Below are positions 36,066 to 45,698 of a stretch of 64,000 nucleotides of DNA, piece by piece. Location of the stretch: positions 142,621 through 206,620 of the forward strand of contig NZ_JACVXC010000005.1 of assembly GCF_014596935.1 (NCBI RefSeq). Direction: 5' to 3'. How positions within the stretch are numbered: position 1 is the first letter of the stretch; each line of letters opens with the position of its first letter. A program made the position numbers and the translations under genes. This DNA comes from Aestuariibaculum suncheonense (GTDB lineage Bacteria; Bacteroidota; Bacteroidia; Flavobacteriales; Flavobacteriaceae). Under the pieces are notes generated by a model, which had not been told where the DNA came from, did no database searches, and saw nothing but the letters and a program-made list of their open reading frames with translations.

Positions 36066-37817
36066 ATGAAAACTAAACTAAAACCGTTTTTTCTATTACC
36101 TTTTTTTGCCTTTATCATGTTGACGTCTTGTCAGGATGAGGTTGTCGATATAAGAACGATAGAAGATTCAGAGACTATAACGGCAAACTCAGAACTTGCG
36201 GTTTTAATTGAAGCAACTTCAACTAAAGACGGCTCTATGGATAATATTATAGATCGAGCAAGTTGTTTAACTGTTGAATTACCTGTAACTGTTTCGGTTC
36301 ATGGCTTGGAAGTTACCATTGATTCTACTGAAGATTACAAGATTATTGCCGCTTTATTTAAGGAGTTCGATTACGAATACAGAGACTTGGGGATTTTTTT
36401 TCCAATTGTTGTGACGACTTCCGATTTTACAGAAATAACCATTGAATCTAAGGAGGGATTAATAGAATTAGCACAAGAATGCCGAGGAGATAATGAAGAC
36501 GACGATGATATTGAGTGTATCGATTTTCAATACCCGATTTCGTTTTCTGTTTACAATAGCAAGTTTCAGGTGATGGATGTCGTGAATATTGAAGGCGACC
36601 GTGCTTTGTACAGATTTATACATCGAGTGAGGGAAGGAGAAGTTTTTGCCAGTTTAAATTTTCCGGTATCCATGCTGTTGGGTGATGGCTCAAAAATTAT
36701 AGTGAATAATAATTTAGCCTTACAAAATGCAATAAAAGAAGCAAAAGACACCTGTGATGAAGATGATGATAACGACTATGGAGACCATGATTTCACTAAA
36801 GAACGCTTAGATCATTTATTACAAATTTGTCCTTGGGTGGTCTATGAATTCGAAAGAAATGACGATGATTTAGATGATAAATATCGTGAATATGCCATTG
36901 TGTTTAAAGCAGAAAATGTGGTTCAGGTTCGCACGAGAGGTGGAGATATGTTAACAGGAACTTGGTCTACCCGAGTAGTCGACAATGGTGCCTTAATAAA
37001 ATTAGAGTTCGATTCGTTAGTAGATTTTACTTTAGAATGGTTTGTCTACGACCTAGAATATGGTAGAATTAAATTGTATAAGGCAGGTGGTAACCGTGCG
37101 ATTTTAAAGAAGAATTGCGATATCGTAATTGATTATTCAAAAGAACGCATTGAAAATTATTTGCAGGAGTGTTTTTGGCGTGTTGAGCGATTAAATATTG
37201 ATGGGGTAGATAATGAAACTGAATATATAGGTACGCCGTTAAAGTTCAATGCCGATAATGGGGTGAAATTACGGGTTAATGGTGAACTGCTTGAAGGAAC
37301 CTATCAGGTTAATCAGGTTGACGCCGGGTTTATGTTGCAGATCGTGTTTGAAGGCCGACCAGATTTAAATCTGGAATGGTTAGTAACATTCCTAGAGCCA
37401 GGAATTATTAAGCTTGAAAATGCAGATAATAAAATGGTATTAAAAAGATATTGCCCGGAGTTGGACGACGATCTAAAATATATTAACGGGTTGTTGATTC
37501 TCGGAGACTGGGAAGTTGCCAAATACCAAGACGGCGAGGTCGAGAAAACTTCAGATTATAACGATTTCACGCTGAATTTTATGGCTACAGGGCTTGTAAC
37601 AGCAACCGATTTGGAAGCTAATGTCATTAATGGTTCTTGGTTAGCTTACCGAAATGAAGGCTTGTTTATGGGAATGCGCTTCGAAGAAACCGATCCGTTT
37701 ACCGTATTAAACCACCGTTGGAGAATTAAAGACGTTTCAACAACTCGAATAGAATTAAAAGACTTTAGTGCTTCAGGGGAAGTGGAACGCATTTTAGTAT
37801 TGGAAAAGAAAAACTAA
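36066..37817 (+). CDS. Modular surface or periplasmic lipoprotein (locus 1)
   Basis: A 583-residue lipoprotein (lipobox MLTSC, Cys22) with no named domain I recognise. After a short linker come four similar beta-hairpin units of roughly 30-40 residues, carrying the pattern hydrophobic-(F/Y/L)P-(I/V) then IxS...L, e.g. VELPVTVSVHG, FFPIVVTTSDF, FQYPISFSVYN and NFPVSMLLGDG. Acidic linkers (DNEDDDDIEC, DEDDDNDYGD) separate them. The C-terminal half holds three lipocalin-like repeats of about 100 residues, with WVVYEFE, WRVERLN and WEVAKYQ starts. It is paralogous to the protein at 58517-59557, which has only one lipocalin-like module. The gene is divergent from sigma factor 1 and has the same promoter element. 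Confidence 0.82.
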   Translation: MKTKLKPFFLLPFFAFIMLTSCQDEVVDIRTIEDSETITANSELAVLIEATSTKDGSMDNIIDRASCLTVELPVTVSVHGLEVTIDSTEDYKIIAALFKEFDYEYRDLGIFFPIVVTTSDFTEITIESKEGLIELAQECRGDNEDDDDIECIDFQYPISFSVYNSKFQVMDVVNIEGDRALYRFIHRVREGEVFASLNFPVSMLLGDGSKIIVNNNLALQNAIKEAKDTCDEDDDNDYGDHDFTKERLDHLLQICPWVVYEFERNDDDLDDKYREYAIVFKAENVVQVRTRGGDMLTGTWSTRVVDNGALIKLEFDSLVDFTLEWFVYDLEYGRIKLYKAGGNRAILKKNCDIVIDYSKERIENYLQECFWRVERLNIDGVDNETEYIGTPLKFNADNGVKLRVNGELLEGTYQVNQVDAGFMLQIVFEGRPDLNLEWLVTFLEPGIIKLENADNKMVLKRYCPELDDDLKYINGLLILGDWEVAKYQDGEVEKTSDYNDFTLNFMATGLVTATDLEANVINGSWLAYRNEGLFMGMRFEETDPFTVLNHRWRIKDVSTTRIELKDFSASGEVERILVLEKKN

Positions 37818-37892
37818 TTCTGCTACCGGTTGAAAGCTAAATCTATTTGTTCTAATTAGTGGGTTAATTATTTTAGGGAAGCTTTCACCTGA

Positions 37893-37932
37893 AAAGGGCT
37901 GTCAAACTAATGATTTTGATAGTCCTTTTTTT
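37893..37932 (+). terminator. Terminator after lipoprotein gene 1
   Basis: The stem AAAGGGCTGTCAAA with TTTGATAGTCCTTT (two G-U pairs) has an 8-base loop and a long T-run. Confidence 0.75.
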
Positions 37933-37981
37933 TGTTTCACTTTTTATAGTTCGTATACTTCTATAATACACAGCAAATCAC

Positions 37982-37989
37982 TAAATTTG
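37982..37989 (+). promoter_or_regulatory. -7 box of the ffh promoter
   Basis: TAAATTTG matches TAnnTTTG, 26 bases before the ffh ATG, giving a short leader. No clear -33 TTG is seen. Confidence 0.5.
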
Positions 37990-38015
37990 CACTTCTTAAA
38001 ATTTCAATAACAATT

Positions 38016-39344
38016 ATGTTTAATAATTTAAGCGATAAATTAGATAAAGCCTTACACGTTCTTAAAGGTCACGGAAGTATTACCGAAGTCAATGTAGCAG
38101 AGACTTTAAAGGAAGTAAGACGTGCTTTATTAGATGCCGATGTTAACTTTAAAATAGCAAAGCAATTTACAACAACCGTTAAGGAAAAGGCCCTTGGTCA
38201 GGATGTATTAACAACATTACAGCCAGGACAGTTAATGGTTAAAATCGTTAAAGACGAGTTAACCGAATTAATGGGTGGCGATGCTGAAGGTATTAACCTG
38301 TCTGGTACGCCAAGCGTTATTTTGATGTCAGGTTTACAAGGTTCTGGTAAAACAACATTCTCAGGTAAGCTTGCTAATTATCTTAAAAATAAAAAGACAA
38401 AGAAACCGTTATTAGTTGCCTGTGACGTGTATCGTCCTGCAGCTATTGACCAGTTACATGTGGTAGGTGAGCAGATTGGTGTAGAGGTATATAGCGATAA
38501 AGGAAATACAGATCCGGTCGCGATTGCGCAGGCAGGTATTGCTCATGCAAAAGCCAACGGACATAATGTTGTGATTATAGATACCGCGGGTCGTTTAGCT
38601 GTTGATGAAGCCATGATGACCGAGATTTCTAATATTCATGCAGCTATTAAGCCACAGGAAACCTTATTTGTTGTAGATTCTATGACAGGTCAGGATGCGG
38701 TTAATACAGCGAAAGCCTTCAACGATGTGTTAAACTTCGACGGGGTTATACTTACCAAGTTAGATGGTGATACGCGTGGTGGTGCGGCTATTTCAATTAA
38801 ATCGGTAGTTAATAAGCCTATTAAGTTTATTGGTACTGGAGAGAAAATGGAAGCGATTGATGTGTTTTATCCTTCACGTATGGCAGACCGTATCCTTGGT
38901 ATGGGAGACGTGGTGTCGTTAGTAGAGCGTGCACAGGAACAGTTTGATGAAGAAGAAGCGCGTAAACTTCAAAAGAAAATTGCTAAAAACCAGTTTGGCT
39001 TCGACGATTTCTTAAACCAGATTCAGCAGATCAAGAAAATGGGTAACATGAAAGACCTTATGGGCATGATACCTGGAGCTGGAAAAATGTTAAAAGATGT
39101 CGATATTGATGATGATGCCTTTAAAGGAATTGAAGCCATTATTTATTCTATGACACCAGAAGAAAGAACCAACCCGTCAATTATTAATGCGAGTAGAAAA
39201 AAACGTATAGGTAAAGGATCTGGTACTTCGGTACAACAAGTGAATCAGCTTTTAAAGCAATTCAACCAAATGAGCAAAATGATGAAGATGATGCAGGGAG
39301 GTGGTGCTAAAAAGATGATGAGCATGATGAAAGGCATGCGTTAG
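38016..39344 (+). CDS. ffh: Signal recognition particle protein Ffh
   Basis: A 442-residue SRP GTPase that targets nascent membrane and secreted proteins with 4.5S RNA and FtsY. The N domain spans 1-90; the G domain has GLQGSGKTTFSGKLANYL, CDVYRPAAIDQL, DTAGRLAVDEAMM and TKLDGDTRGGAAIS. The Met-rich M domain (about 300-442) ends MMKMMQGGGAKKMMSMMKG. The length is normal. folD follows after 49 bases and may be co-transcribed. Confidence 0.97.
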   Translation: MFNNLSDKLDKALHVLKGHGSITEVNVAETLKEVRRALLDADVNFKIAKQFTTTVKEKALGQDVLTTLQPGQLMVKIVKDELTELMGGDAEGINLSGTPSVILMSGLQGSGKTTFSGKLANYLKNKKTKKPLLVACDVYRPAAIDQLHVVGEQIGVEVYSDKGNTDPVAIAQAGIAHAKANGHNVVIIDTAGRLAVDEAMMTEISNIHAAIKPQETLFVVDSMTGQDAVNTAKAFNDVLNFDGVILTKLDGDTRGGAAISIKSVVNKPIKFIGTGEKMEAIDVFYPSRMADRILGMGDVVSLVERAQEQFDEEEARKLQKKIAKNQFGFDDFLNQIQQIKKMGNMKDLMGMIPGAGKMLKDVDIDDDAFKGIEAIIYSMTPEERTNPSIINASRKKRIGKGSGTSVQQVNQLLKQFNQMSKMMKMMQGGGAKKMMSMMKGMR

Positions 39345-39393
39345 TATTAAATTTTAGAACAATTATAATAAACAAGCAAGCAAAATCTGAAAT

Positions 39394-40272
39394 ATGACAA
39401 TTTTAGACGGTAAAAAAGTAAGTAACGATATTAAAGAGGAGATCGCAGTCGATGTACAAAGCATGATTGCTAATGGGGAAAAGGTCCCTCATTTAGCGGC
39501 GATTTTAGTTGGAACAGATGGGGCAAGTATGACTTACGTAAATGCTAAAGTTAAAGCTTGTGAAAAAATAGGGTTTCATTCTACTTTAATTGATTTACCT
39601 GAAGAAACGACTGAGGAAGTTTTATTAGAGAAAATCAATGAATTAAACACGAATGATGATATTGATGGTTTCATCGTGCAGTTGCCATTACCTAAGCATA
39701 TTGATGAGCAAAAGGTATTAATGGCTATCGATCCCGATAAAGATGTTGATGGTTTTCATCCGACAAATGTGGGAAGAATGGCTTTAGATTTACCAACATT
39801 CCTTCCGGCAACACCATTCGGAATTATGGAATTATTAGAGCGTTACAATGTAGAAACCTCTGGTAAGAATGTGGTGGTTATGGGACGTAGCCATATTGTT
39901 GGTCGCCCTATGAGTATTTTAATGAGCCAGAAACGTAAAGCTGGTGATGCAACGGTTACAGTTGTGCACAGTCGTACTAAGAATTTAGCAGAGATTACAC
40001 GTGAAGCCGATATTATTGTAGCTGCGATTGGTATCTCTGAGTATTTAACCGGTGATATGGTTAAAGATGGTGTAGTGGTGATTGACGTAGGAATTACTCG
40101 TGTACCAGACGACACTAAAAAAGCGGGTTACCGTTTAGCTGGTGATGTCGATTTTGCAAGTGTAAGTCCAAAAGCAAGCTTTATCACTCCTGTTCCAGGA
40201 GGTGTAGGTCCAATGACGATTGCGATGCTTCTTAAAAATACCTTATTGGCAAGAGAAAGACACAATAAGTAA
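39394..40272 (+). CDS. folD: Bifunctional methylenetetrahydrofolate dehydrogenase/cyclohydrolase
   Basis: A 292-residue cytosolic enzyme of one-carbon metabolism, interconverting 5,10-methylene-, methenyl- and 10-formyl-tetrahydrofolate. Signatures: the catalytic Lys region [54 protein letters not shown] and [13 protein letters not shown]. The length is normal, and a strong terminator follows. Confidence 0.97.
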   Translation: MTILDGKKVSNDIKEEIAVDVQSMIANGEKVPHLAAILVGTDGASMTYVNAKVKACEKIGFHSTLIDLPEETTEEVLLEKINELNTNDDIDGFIVQLPLPKHIDEQKVLMAIDPDKDVDGFHPTNVGRMALDLPTFLPATPFGIMELLERYNVETSGKNVVVMGRSHIVGRPMSILMSQKRKAGDATVTVVHSRTKNLAEITREADIIVAAIGISEYLTGDMVKDGVVVIDVGITRVPDDTKKAGYRLAGDVDFASVSPKASFITPVPGGVGPMTIAMLLKNTLLARERHNK

Positions 40273-40291
40273 GAACTTGATATTATAGAAT

Positions 40292-40325
40292 AAAAAAAGC
40301 AGCATTTTTAAATGCTGCTTTTTTT
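40292..40325. terminator. Bidirectional terminator between folD and rluF
   Basis: The stem AAAAAGCAGCATTT with AAATGCTGCTTTTT is closed by a short T/A loop and has U-runs on both strands. It separates two convergent genes. Confidence 0.85.
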
Positions 40326-40327
40326 GT

Positions 40328-41143
40328 TTACCGTTTTCTGCGTTTTGGTTGTCTTTTGTTGTTTGGTTGCGATCTTTCCGAAGAGGTAACCGAGCGTCGG
40401 TCGGTTTTTGGTTTAAAGACTTTGGTTGAGGTGCTAATTAAATTGTTAAGTTCTTTAAATTCTTCTTTTGTTAATTCGCGGTATTTCCCAATGGGCGTGT
40501 CCAGCTTAATGTTCATAATACGAACACGCTTCAGGGTTTGTACTTCGTAATTTAAATAATCACACATACGACGGATTTGTCGGTTCAGGCCTTGAGTCAA
40601 TATAATTTTAAACTCGAATGTACTAAGCTTTTCAACTTTACATTTGTTGGTGGTTTTCTTTAAATCTTCTAAATAAATACCACCTGCCATGCGCTCAATA
40701 AAGGTTTGAGAAATAGGCTTGTCTACCGTTACAATATATTCTTTTTCGTGGTTGTTACTTGCGCGAAGAATTTTGTTTACAATGTCACCGTCATCGGTTA
40801 AAAGAATTAACCCTTCACTTGGTTTGTCTAAACGACCAATAGGGAAGATGCGTTTCGGATAGTTAATATAATCAATAATATTATCTTTCTCTACACTGGT
40901 GTCGGTAGTACAGACAATACCAACCGGTTTGTTAAAGGCCAGATAGACGAAACTGTCTTTGGTGTTTTTTACTACCTCACCATCTACACAAACCACGTCA
41001 CCCGGGGCTATTTTAGTTCCCATTTCAGGAGCGCTACCGTTTATAGTTACACGACCGGCATCAATAAGCTTATCGGCTTCTCGGCGCGAGCAGTATCCAA
41101 CTTCACTTAAATATTTGTTTATTCGTTTTAATTCTTCCGACAT
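40328..41143 (-). CDS. rluF: 23S rRNA pseudouridine synthase, RluF type
   Basis: A 271-residue RsuA-family enzyme. The N-terminal S4 RNA-binding domain (1-60: RINKYLSEVGYCSRREADKL) precedes the catalytic domain, whose Asp lies in FPIGRLDKPSEGLILLT (about 105). ASNNHEKEYIVTV and the GLNRQIRRMCDYL motif follow. The GRLDKxSEGLILLT and RQIRRMC sequences point to RluF (U2604 in E. coli numbering) rather than RluB. The C-terminus is a basic tail (PNNKRQPKRRKR). Confidence 0.9.
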   Translation of the reverse strand: MSEELKRINKYLSEVGYCSRREADKLIDAGRVTINGSAPEMGTKIAPGDVVCVDGEVVKNTKDSFVYLAFNKPVGIVCTTDTSVEKDNIIDYINYPKRIFPIGRLDKPSEGLILLTDDGDIVNKILRASNNHEKEYIVTVDKPISQTFIERMAGGIYLEDLKKTTNKCKVEKLSTFEFKIILTQGLNRQIRRMCDYLNYEVQTLKRVRIMNIKLDTPIGKYRELTKEEFKELNNLISTSTKVFKPKTDRRSVTSSERSQPNNKRQPKRRKR

Positions 41144-41182
41144 GTAGAGGTAATTAGTGTTGTGGGCAAAAATACAATAAAT

Positions 41183-42007
41183 CTAAGCGTTTAAAAATTC
41201 TAAAATATGATTGTAAACAATTTCATTTTTTAAGCCGTGTCCAAAGCCTTGTGTTTTTACCAGCTTAGAGTTTTTATAGTATTTCGAAATTTGCAAAGCA
41301 TCACGATACGAGATGATACGGTCTTTTTTATCGTGAATAATCAAACCTTCGGCAGTAATATGTTCTGAAAAGTTTTTGAAGGCGTAAAAGCTGGGAAGTT
41401 TTCCAAAGTGCTTCATGTAATAGTCGTTCATGGCTTTGATAACTCTCTTATTGTAGCCCATAATGTTGACGTAGTTTTCAATAACTTCATCAAAATTTGA
41501 AGGAGCACCTAACATGATTAATTTTTCAATAGGAAGTTTATTATTGTTAGTCGCTAATGCGGAAGCAGTACCACCAATAGAATGCCCGATAATGACGTCT
41601 GGTTTAAATTCTTGGGCGACCATATTAATGCATTCTGAATATAAAACCGCGTTAAAGGTTTTATGCCCTGAATTTCCGTGTCCTGGAGCATCTAAAGCCA
41701 CAATATTGTAATCTTCGGCTTGTAAAAGTTCGATTAAATCGTTCCAGCGGTAGGTGTTGCTTTCCCAACCGTGAACTAGTAAAATGGTTTTGTTAGCTCC
41801 TTGCCATTGATAGGTGTGAATATTAATACCATCATATACAAAAGTCTTTTGTTTTGCAGATTTAAGGTATTTTAATTCTTCGGTGTGTAATTTTCCTTTT
41901 CTTGGTGTTGAAAATAAATCTACAGCTATTTTTGCTGCATAACTTGGCGATAAGTAGCTTGCTGTATTAATAAGCTTACCTATGGTTTTTACGAGGGTAT
42001 TGTTCAT
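41183..42007 (-). CDS. Alpha/beta hydrolase
   Basis: A 274-residue alpha/beta-hydrolase fold protein. The oxyanion segment LLVHGWESNTYRW, DAPGHGNSG, the nucleophile elbow IIGHSIGGTASALA (Ser near 142), a late acid in IIHDKKDRI and the His in QGFGHGLK complete the triad. It has no signal peptide. The substrate is unknown. The cupin gene upstream ends at the base before its ATG-side end, so the two are likely co-translated. Confidence 0.85.
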   Translation of the reverse strand: MNNTLVKTIGKLINTASYLSPSYAAKIAVDLFSTPRKGKLHTEELKYLKSAKQKTFVYDGINIHTYQWQGANKTILLVHGWESNTYRWNDLIELLQAEDYNIVALDAPGHGNSGHKTFNAVLYSECINMVAQEFKPDVIIGHSIGGTASALATNNNKLPIEKLIMLGAPSNFDEVIENYVNIMGYNKRVIKAMNDYYMKHFGKLPSFYAFKNFSEHITAEGLIIHDKKDRIISYRDALQISKYYKNSKLVKTQGFGHGLKNEIVYNHILEFLNA

Positions 42008-42379
42008 TTAAATGTCTTCTCGGTGAACTAAATCCATTGAAAATGCAGGCGTGCAAATGGCAATGTATTCGCAGACTTCGGTAAAAGGATTCGAGTATTG
42101 CACTCGGGTATTTCGTTCTATTTTTATGGATTGTCCGGCCTCTAAAACAACGGTTTCGTCGTCAATAATAAATTGTTTTTTTCCACTGATGATGAAGGTG
42201 TATTCGTCGAACTCAGGTGTTTGAAAGGGTTCGCTCCAGCCGGCAGGTGCTTTCATATGGGCTATGCTAATGGTGCTGTTGCCGTCGGTAGCAACGCCAA
42301 AATGTTCTTTAATAACTTTGCCATCGGTCGTAGGTACAACAAATGGACTGTTTTGTACGGTGAATTTTTTATTGGCCAA
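42008..42379 (-). CDS. Small cupin-domain protein
   Basis: A 123-residue single-cupin protein with FQTPEFDEYTFIISGKKQF and LEAGQSIKIERNTRVQYSN. Metal ligands are incomplete: the usual first-motif His pair is replaced around EFDEY. The start is TTG (42377-42379); no ATG fits before family homology. It follows the YitT gene by 18 bases and precedes the hydrolase gene with no gap. Function is unknown. Confidence 0.78.
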   Translation of the reverse strand: MANKKFTVQNSPFVVPTTDGKVIKEHFGVATDGNSTISIAHMKAPAGWSEPFQTPEFDEYTFIISGKKQFIIDDETVVLEAGQSIKIERNTRVQYSNPFTEVCEYIAICTPAFSMDLVHREDI

Positions 42380-42397
42380 AATATTTTGGTTTTCGTG

Positions 42398-43372
42398 TTA
42401 ATGTCCTTGTAAGGGTTTCTTCTTAATCATGCCACCTTTAAGGTCTTTTACAATTCCCATAATAATAAAGGCGTTTCGGTCTATTTTGTCAATTTCAGTT
42501 TGAAGTTTGGCGAGTTCTAAACGGGTAACTACTGTATAGATAATGTCTTTTTCGTAGCTTTTACCGGAAGAACCAAAACCACCTTTACCAGCATAAATGG
42601 TACAGGCGCGATGTAGTTTTTCGGTAATCATAACACGTAACTCCTCATGGTGTATTGATATTATGGTAACACCTACATATTCTTCAACACCATCAACAAC
42701 AAAATCTACGGTTTTTGCGGCTGCAAGATACGTTAAAATAGCGTAAAGCGCCGTTTCAATGGAAAGGATATAAGCCCCAACGGAGAATATTAAAATATTA
42801 ATAAGAAGTAAAACGTCTCCAATAGTTAGCGATAATTTACGACTTAAGTAAATGGCGAGTACTTCGGTACCATCTATAACACTGCCACCTCGCACAGACA
42901 ATCCTATACCTAAACCCAAAAAGAATCCTCCAAAAACAGAGATTAGAAGTTTGTCTTCTGTTATAGTGGGATAATCTACAAAATGAACCACAAAGGCTAA
43001 AAAAGCAATGGCAGCTATACTTTTAATAGCAAACTTCATACTAATGGTTCTTGATGCTAATATTAAAAACGGAAGGTTAACCAGAATTAAGAATATACTT
43101 AAATCGAGAGACGTCACATGGTTTAGTAATAACGAAATACCAGTGGCGCCTCCGTCTATGAAATGATTGGGTAATAAAAAACCTTTTAATCCGAATCCAG
43201 CAGAAAACACACCAATGATAATAAAGATGTATTCTTTAACGGCGTGGGCTAATTCTACCTGAAATATCCTTACCAGTGGTACGATTTGTCGTTTACTCAC
43301 AGGCTGATCGCTTTGGCTTTTAAGCCTTTTTCGAGCAACATCGACCAGTAATTTGGATAAAAACGGATTCAT
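42398..43372 (-). CDS. YitT-family membrane protein
   Basis: A 324-residue inner-membrane protein of the YitT/DUF161 family, with about five to six membrane helices between 50 and 245 (e.g. EYIFIIIGVFSAGFGLKGFL; FLGLGIGLSVRGGSVIDGTE). A C-terminal cytosolic DUF2179 domain (about 245-310) follows, with CTIYAGKGGFGSSGKSYEKD and IDRNAFIIMGIVKDLKGG. The N-terminal 45 residues are basic. Function is unknown for the family. Confidence 0.88.
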   Translation of the reverse strand: MNPFLSKLLVDVARKRLKSQSDQPVSKRQIVPLVRIFQVELAHAVKEYIFIIIGVFSAGFGLKGFLLPNHFIDGGATGISLLLNHVTSLDLSIFLILVNLPFLILASRTISMKFAIKSIAAIAFLAFVVHFVDYPTITEDKLLISVFGGFFLGLGIGLSVRGGSVIDGTEVLAIYLSRKLSLTIGDVLLLINILIFSVGAYILSIETALYAILTYLAAAKTVDFVVDGVEEYVGVTIISIHHEELRVMITEKLHRACTIYAGKGGFGSSGKSYEKDIIYTVVTRLELAKLQTEIDKIDRNAFIIMGIVKDLKGGMIKKKPLQGH

Positions 43373-43378
43373 AGAGGT

Positions 43379-43930
43379 TTACCAGTTTATAAAGAAGTAT
43401 TTTATTTTTGCATTATCAGGAATATGCATCGCTTCAATATCCAGATTCATGTCAAATCTAAGATTTGCAGGAAGTTCTTGCTTATCAATGGTGAAGCTTG
43501 CATTTAGTTCGTTTACAGTCACGACCACCGAGTTGATCAGGTTGTCTATTCTCGAAATCTTATAATTACTGTTAATATCTTTAAAGGTACTTGACGTTGT
43601 AATATTTTTATCGGTTTTAAAACGCGGATCGATAATTTGTACACTTCTCACCACAGCTGTGGTATCCGATTTGTATTCCGGGTTTAATATTAAAAGTTTT
43701 TTCCCTGCTTTATCGAATACTTCAATGCTTTTACTGACCCCCATAAACCCATTATCATTAAATGCTTCGGTTATAGAATCGTTAGTAAATATGGATTTTA
43801 AGTCTTTAACACGTGTTGAATCAGTAAGTAAACCAACGTGTTGTTTTGAGATTTCAAAGGGGTCTTGCGCTTTGTTACAACTAGCGAAAAGTAGCGACAA
43901 CACCGAGATGCTTAAAATTAGTTTTTTCAT
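43379..43930 (-). CDS. Putative lipoprotein of unknown function
   Basis: A 183-residue lipoprotein (lipobox LFASC, Cys18) without a domain I can name. The body has mixed beta character with the repeated theme VxDKAGKKLLILNP and VRSVQIIDPRF. It lies 6 bases upstream of the YitT gene and 45 bases after the HerA-like gene on the same strand. Confidence 0.75.
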   Translation of the reverse strand: MKKLILSISVLSLLFASCNKAQDPFEISKQHVGLLTDSTRVKDLKSIFTNDSITEAFNDNGFMGVSKSIEVFDKAGKKLLILNPEYKSDTTAVVRSVQIIDPRFKTDKNITTSSTFKDINSNYKISRIDNLINSVVVTVNELNASFTIDKQELPANLRFDMNLDIEAMHIPDNAKIKYFFINW

Positions 43931-43975
43931 GTAATGATAGATAGGTTTTTTATTTATTAAGCGACAAATGTCGTA

Positions 43976-45511
43976 TTATTTTTTCATGATTTTAGTTAAA
44001 ATACCAAAAACACTTCTAATAAAAGTAGCGCTGGTTAAAACCTTTACCACAGGATTCATTGCCGTGCTTCGGCGTCTGGATGTTGACGAAGATGTTCTTG
44101 CTTTTTTTAGGGCTTCTTTTTCCTTTTCGGCTTGTTCTTTAGCTTCATCGGCTTCAGCTTCGGCTATTTTTTTGTTAAGCAATTCGTAAGCACTTTCGCG
44201 GTCTATGGTTTCGTTATATTTTTTAACAAGTTTAGAGGATGAAAGTAGGGTTTTTAACTCATCTTCGGTTAAAATATCCATGCGACTCATTGGTGCGCGC
44301 ATCATGGTTGCTGCCAAAGGTGTCGGACGTCCTTTTTCATCTAAAGCCGATACCAGAGCTTCTCCGGTTCCTAAAGATGTTAAAACGTTCTCGGTATTGT
44401 AATATTCAGAATCCGGATAGTTTTGAGCTGTTAGTTTAATCGCTTTTCTATCTTTTGCTGTGAAGGCTCGTAACGCGTGCTGAATTTTTAATCCTAACTG
44501 ACTTAATACTTCTTCGGGAACATCGGTAGGGTTTTGCGTTACAAAATATAAACCAACGCCTTTACTACGAATTAGTTTAACGATGCTTTCAATTTGATTA
44601 AGTAAGGCTTTTGATGCTTCATCGAAAATTAAATGTGCTTCATCAATAAAAATAACAAGTTCTGGTCTTCCGCTATCGCCTTGTTCAGGAAAGGTAGAAT
44701 AAATTTCAGCCAGTAAACTCAGCATAAAAGTCGAAAATAGTTTAGGACGGTCCTGAATATCGGTTAAACGGATAATGTTAATATAGCCTAGACCATGGTC
44801 ATTAACGCGTAACAAATCCTGAACATCGAACGAGGTTTCTCCGAAAAATAAATCGGCGCCTTGTTGTTCCAGTTCTACGATTTTACGCAAAATAGCTCCA
44901 GTTGAAGATGTTGAAATCCGTCCGTAAGCTTCGGTGAATTCAGCTTTGCCTTCTTCGGTTGCGTACTGCAAAATCTTTTTAAAATCTTTTAAATCTAATA
45001 GAGGGAGTTTGTTGTCGTCGCAATACTGAAAAATAACAGCGACAATACCGGCTTGTGTATCGCTTAAATCTAAAATTCGGGATAACAAAACAGGGCCGAA
45101 TTCACTAACGGTCGCACGAAGTCTAACACCATTTTGTTCTGATAAGGTAAGTACTTCAACAGGAAATCCTTTGGCTTCAAATGGCAGACCAATTTGTGAC
45201 ATACGCTCATCAATCTTCACATGGCCATGGCTAGGTTGCGCTAAACCACTTAAGTCGCCCTTAATATCCATAAGTAAAACAGGTATGCCACGTTCGCTTA
45301 GATTTTCAGCCAGAACCTGTAACGATTTGGTTTTTCCAGTTCCGGTAGCACCAGCAATTAAACCGTGACGATTTAATGTTTTTAAAGGGATTTTTACATG
45401 GGCTCCGGTAATGGTTTCGCCGTCAAGCATGGCAGCTCCAACCGGAATAAAATCGCCTTTGGTAGTATTGCCTTCAGTAATGTGTTTTAAAAAATCGTCT
45501 GTTCTACTCAT
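43976..45511 (-). CDS. HerA-like helicase (DUF853) ATPase
   Basis: A 511-residue cytosolic P-loop ATPase of the HerA/FtsK superfamily. Walker A is AGATGTGKTKSLQVLAENL (about 32-50), followed by LLMDIKGDLSGLAQP. Walker B is LVIFIDEAHLIFDEAS (about 285) and the sensor region FVTQNPTDVPEEVLSQLG follows. The C-terminal part is a charged coiled coil with a Ser/Arg-rich linker and a short hydrophobic end (LTSATFIRSVFGILTKIMKK). No nuclease partner (NurA) gene is adjacent. Function in bacteria is unclear. Confidence 0.88.
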   Translation of the reverse strand: MSRTDDFLKHITEGNTTKGDFIPVGAAMLDGETITGAHVKIPLKTLNRHGLIAGATGTGKTKSLQVLAENLSERGIPVLLMDIKGDLSGLAQPSHGHVKIDERMSQIGLPFEAKGFPVEVLTLSEQNGVRLRATVSEFGPVLLSRILDLSDTQAGIVAVIFQYCDDNKLPLLDLKDFKKILQYATEEGKAEFTEAYGRISTSSTGAILRKIVELEQQGADLFFGETSFDVQDLLRVNDHGLGYINIIRLTDIQDRPKLFSTFMLSLLAEIYSTFPEQGDSGRPELVIFIDEAHLIFDEASKALLNQIESIVKLIRSKGVGLYFVTQNPTDVPEEVLSQLGLKIQHALRAFTAKDRKAIKLTAQNYPDSEYYNTENVLTSLGTGEALVSALDEKGRPTPLAATMMRAPMSRMDILTEDELKTLLSSSKLVKKYNETIDRESAYELLNKKIAEAEADEAKEQAEKEKEALKKARTSSSTSRRRSTAMNPVVKVLTSATFIRSVFGILTKIMKK

Positions 45512-45685
45512 ACCTTTAATTTTGGTTAAAAATACATGAAAATTGATGAAGAAAAAAATAGCGAACTTTTGGAATCAATAACGTGGTTTTTCTTGTTTTT
45601 CTAGGTTGTTGAATGTCTTTGTTCTAATAGAATTGGCAAGACGTTAAATGAACGGTAAAAAAAGTGAAATAAGTAAATGAATATG

Positions 45686-45693
45686 TATCTTTG
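45686..45693 (+). promoter_or_regulatory. -7 box of the queE promoter
   Basis: TATCTTTG matches TAnnTTTG and ends only 5 bases before the queE ATG at 45699. Transcription would start at or within a base or two of the start codon, so the mRNA is probably leaderless. Confidence 0.6.
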
Positions 45694-45698
45694 CACCC

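Noticed and set aside
44524-44531. CGGTAGGG inside the HerA-like gene
   Set aside because: The bases 16 further on read ATAAACC rather than TGTYNWA, and it is in coding sequence.
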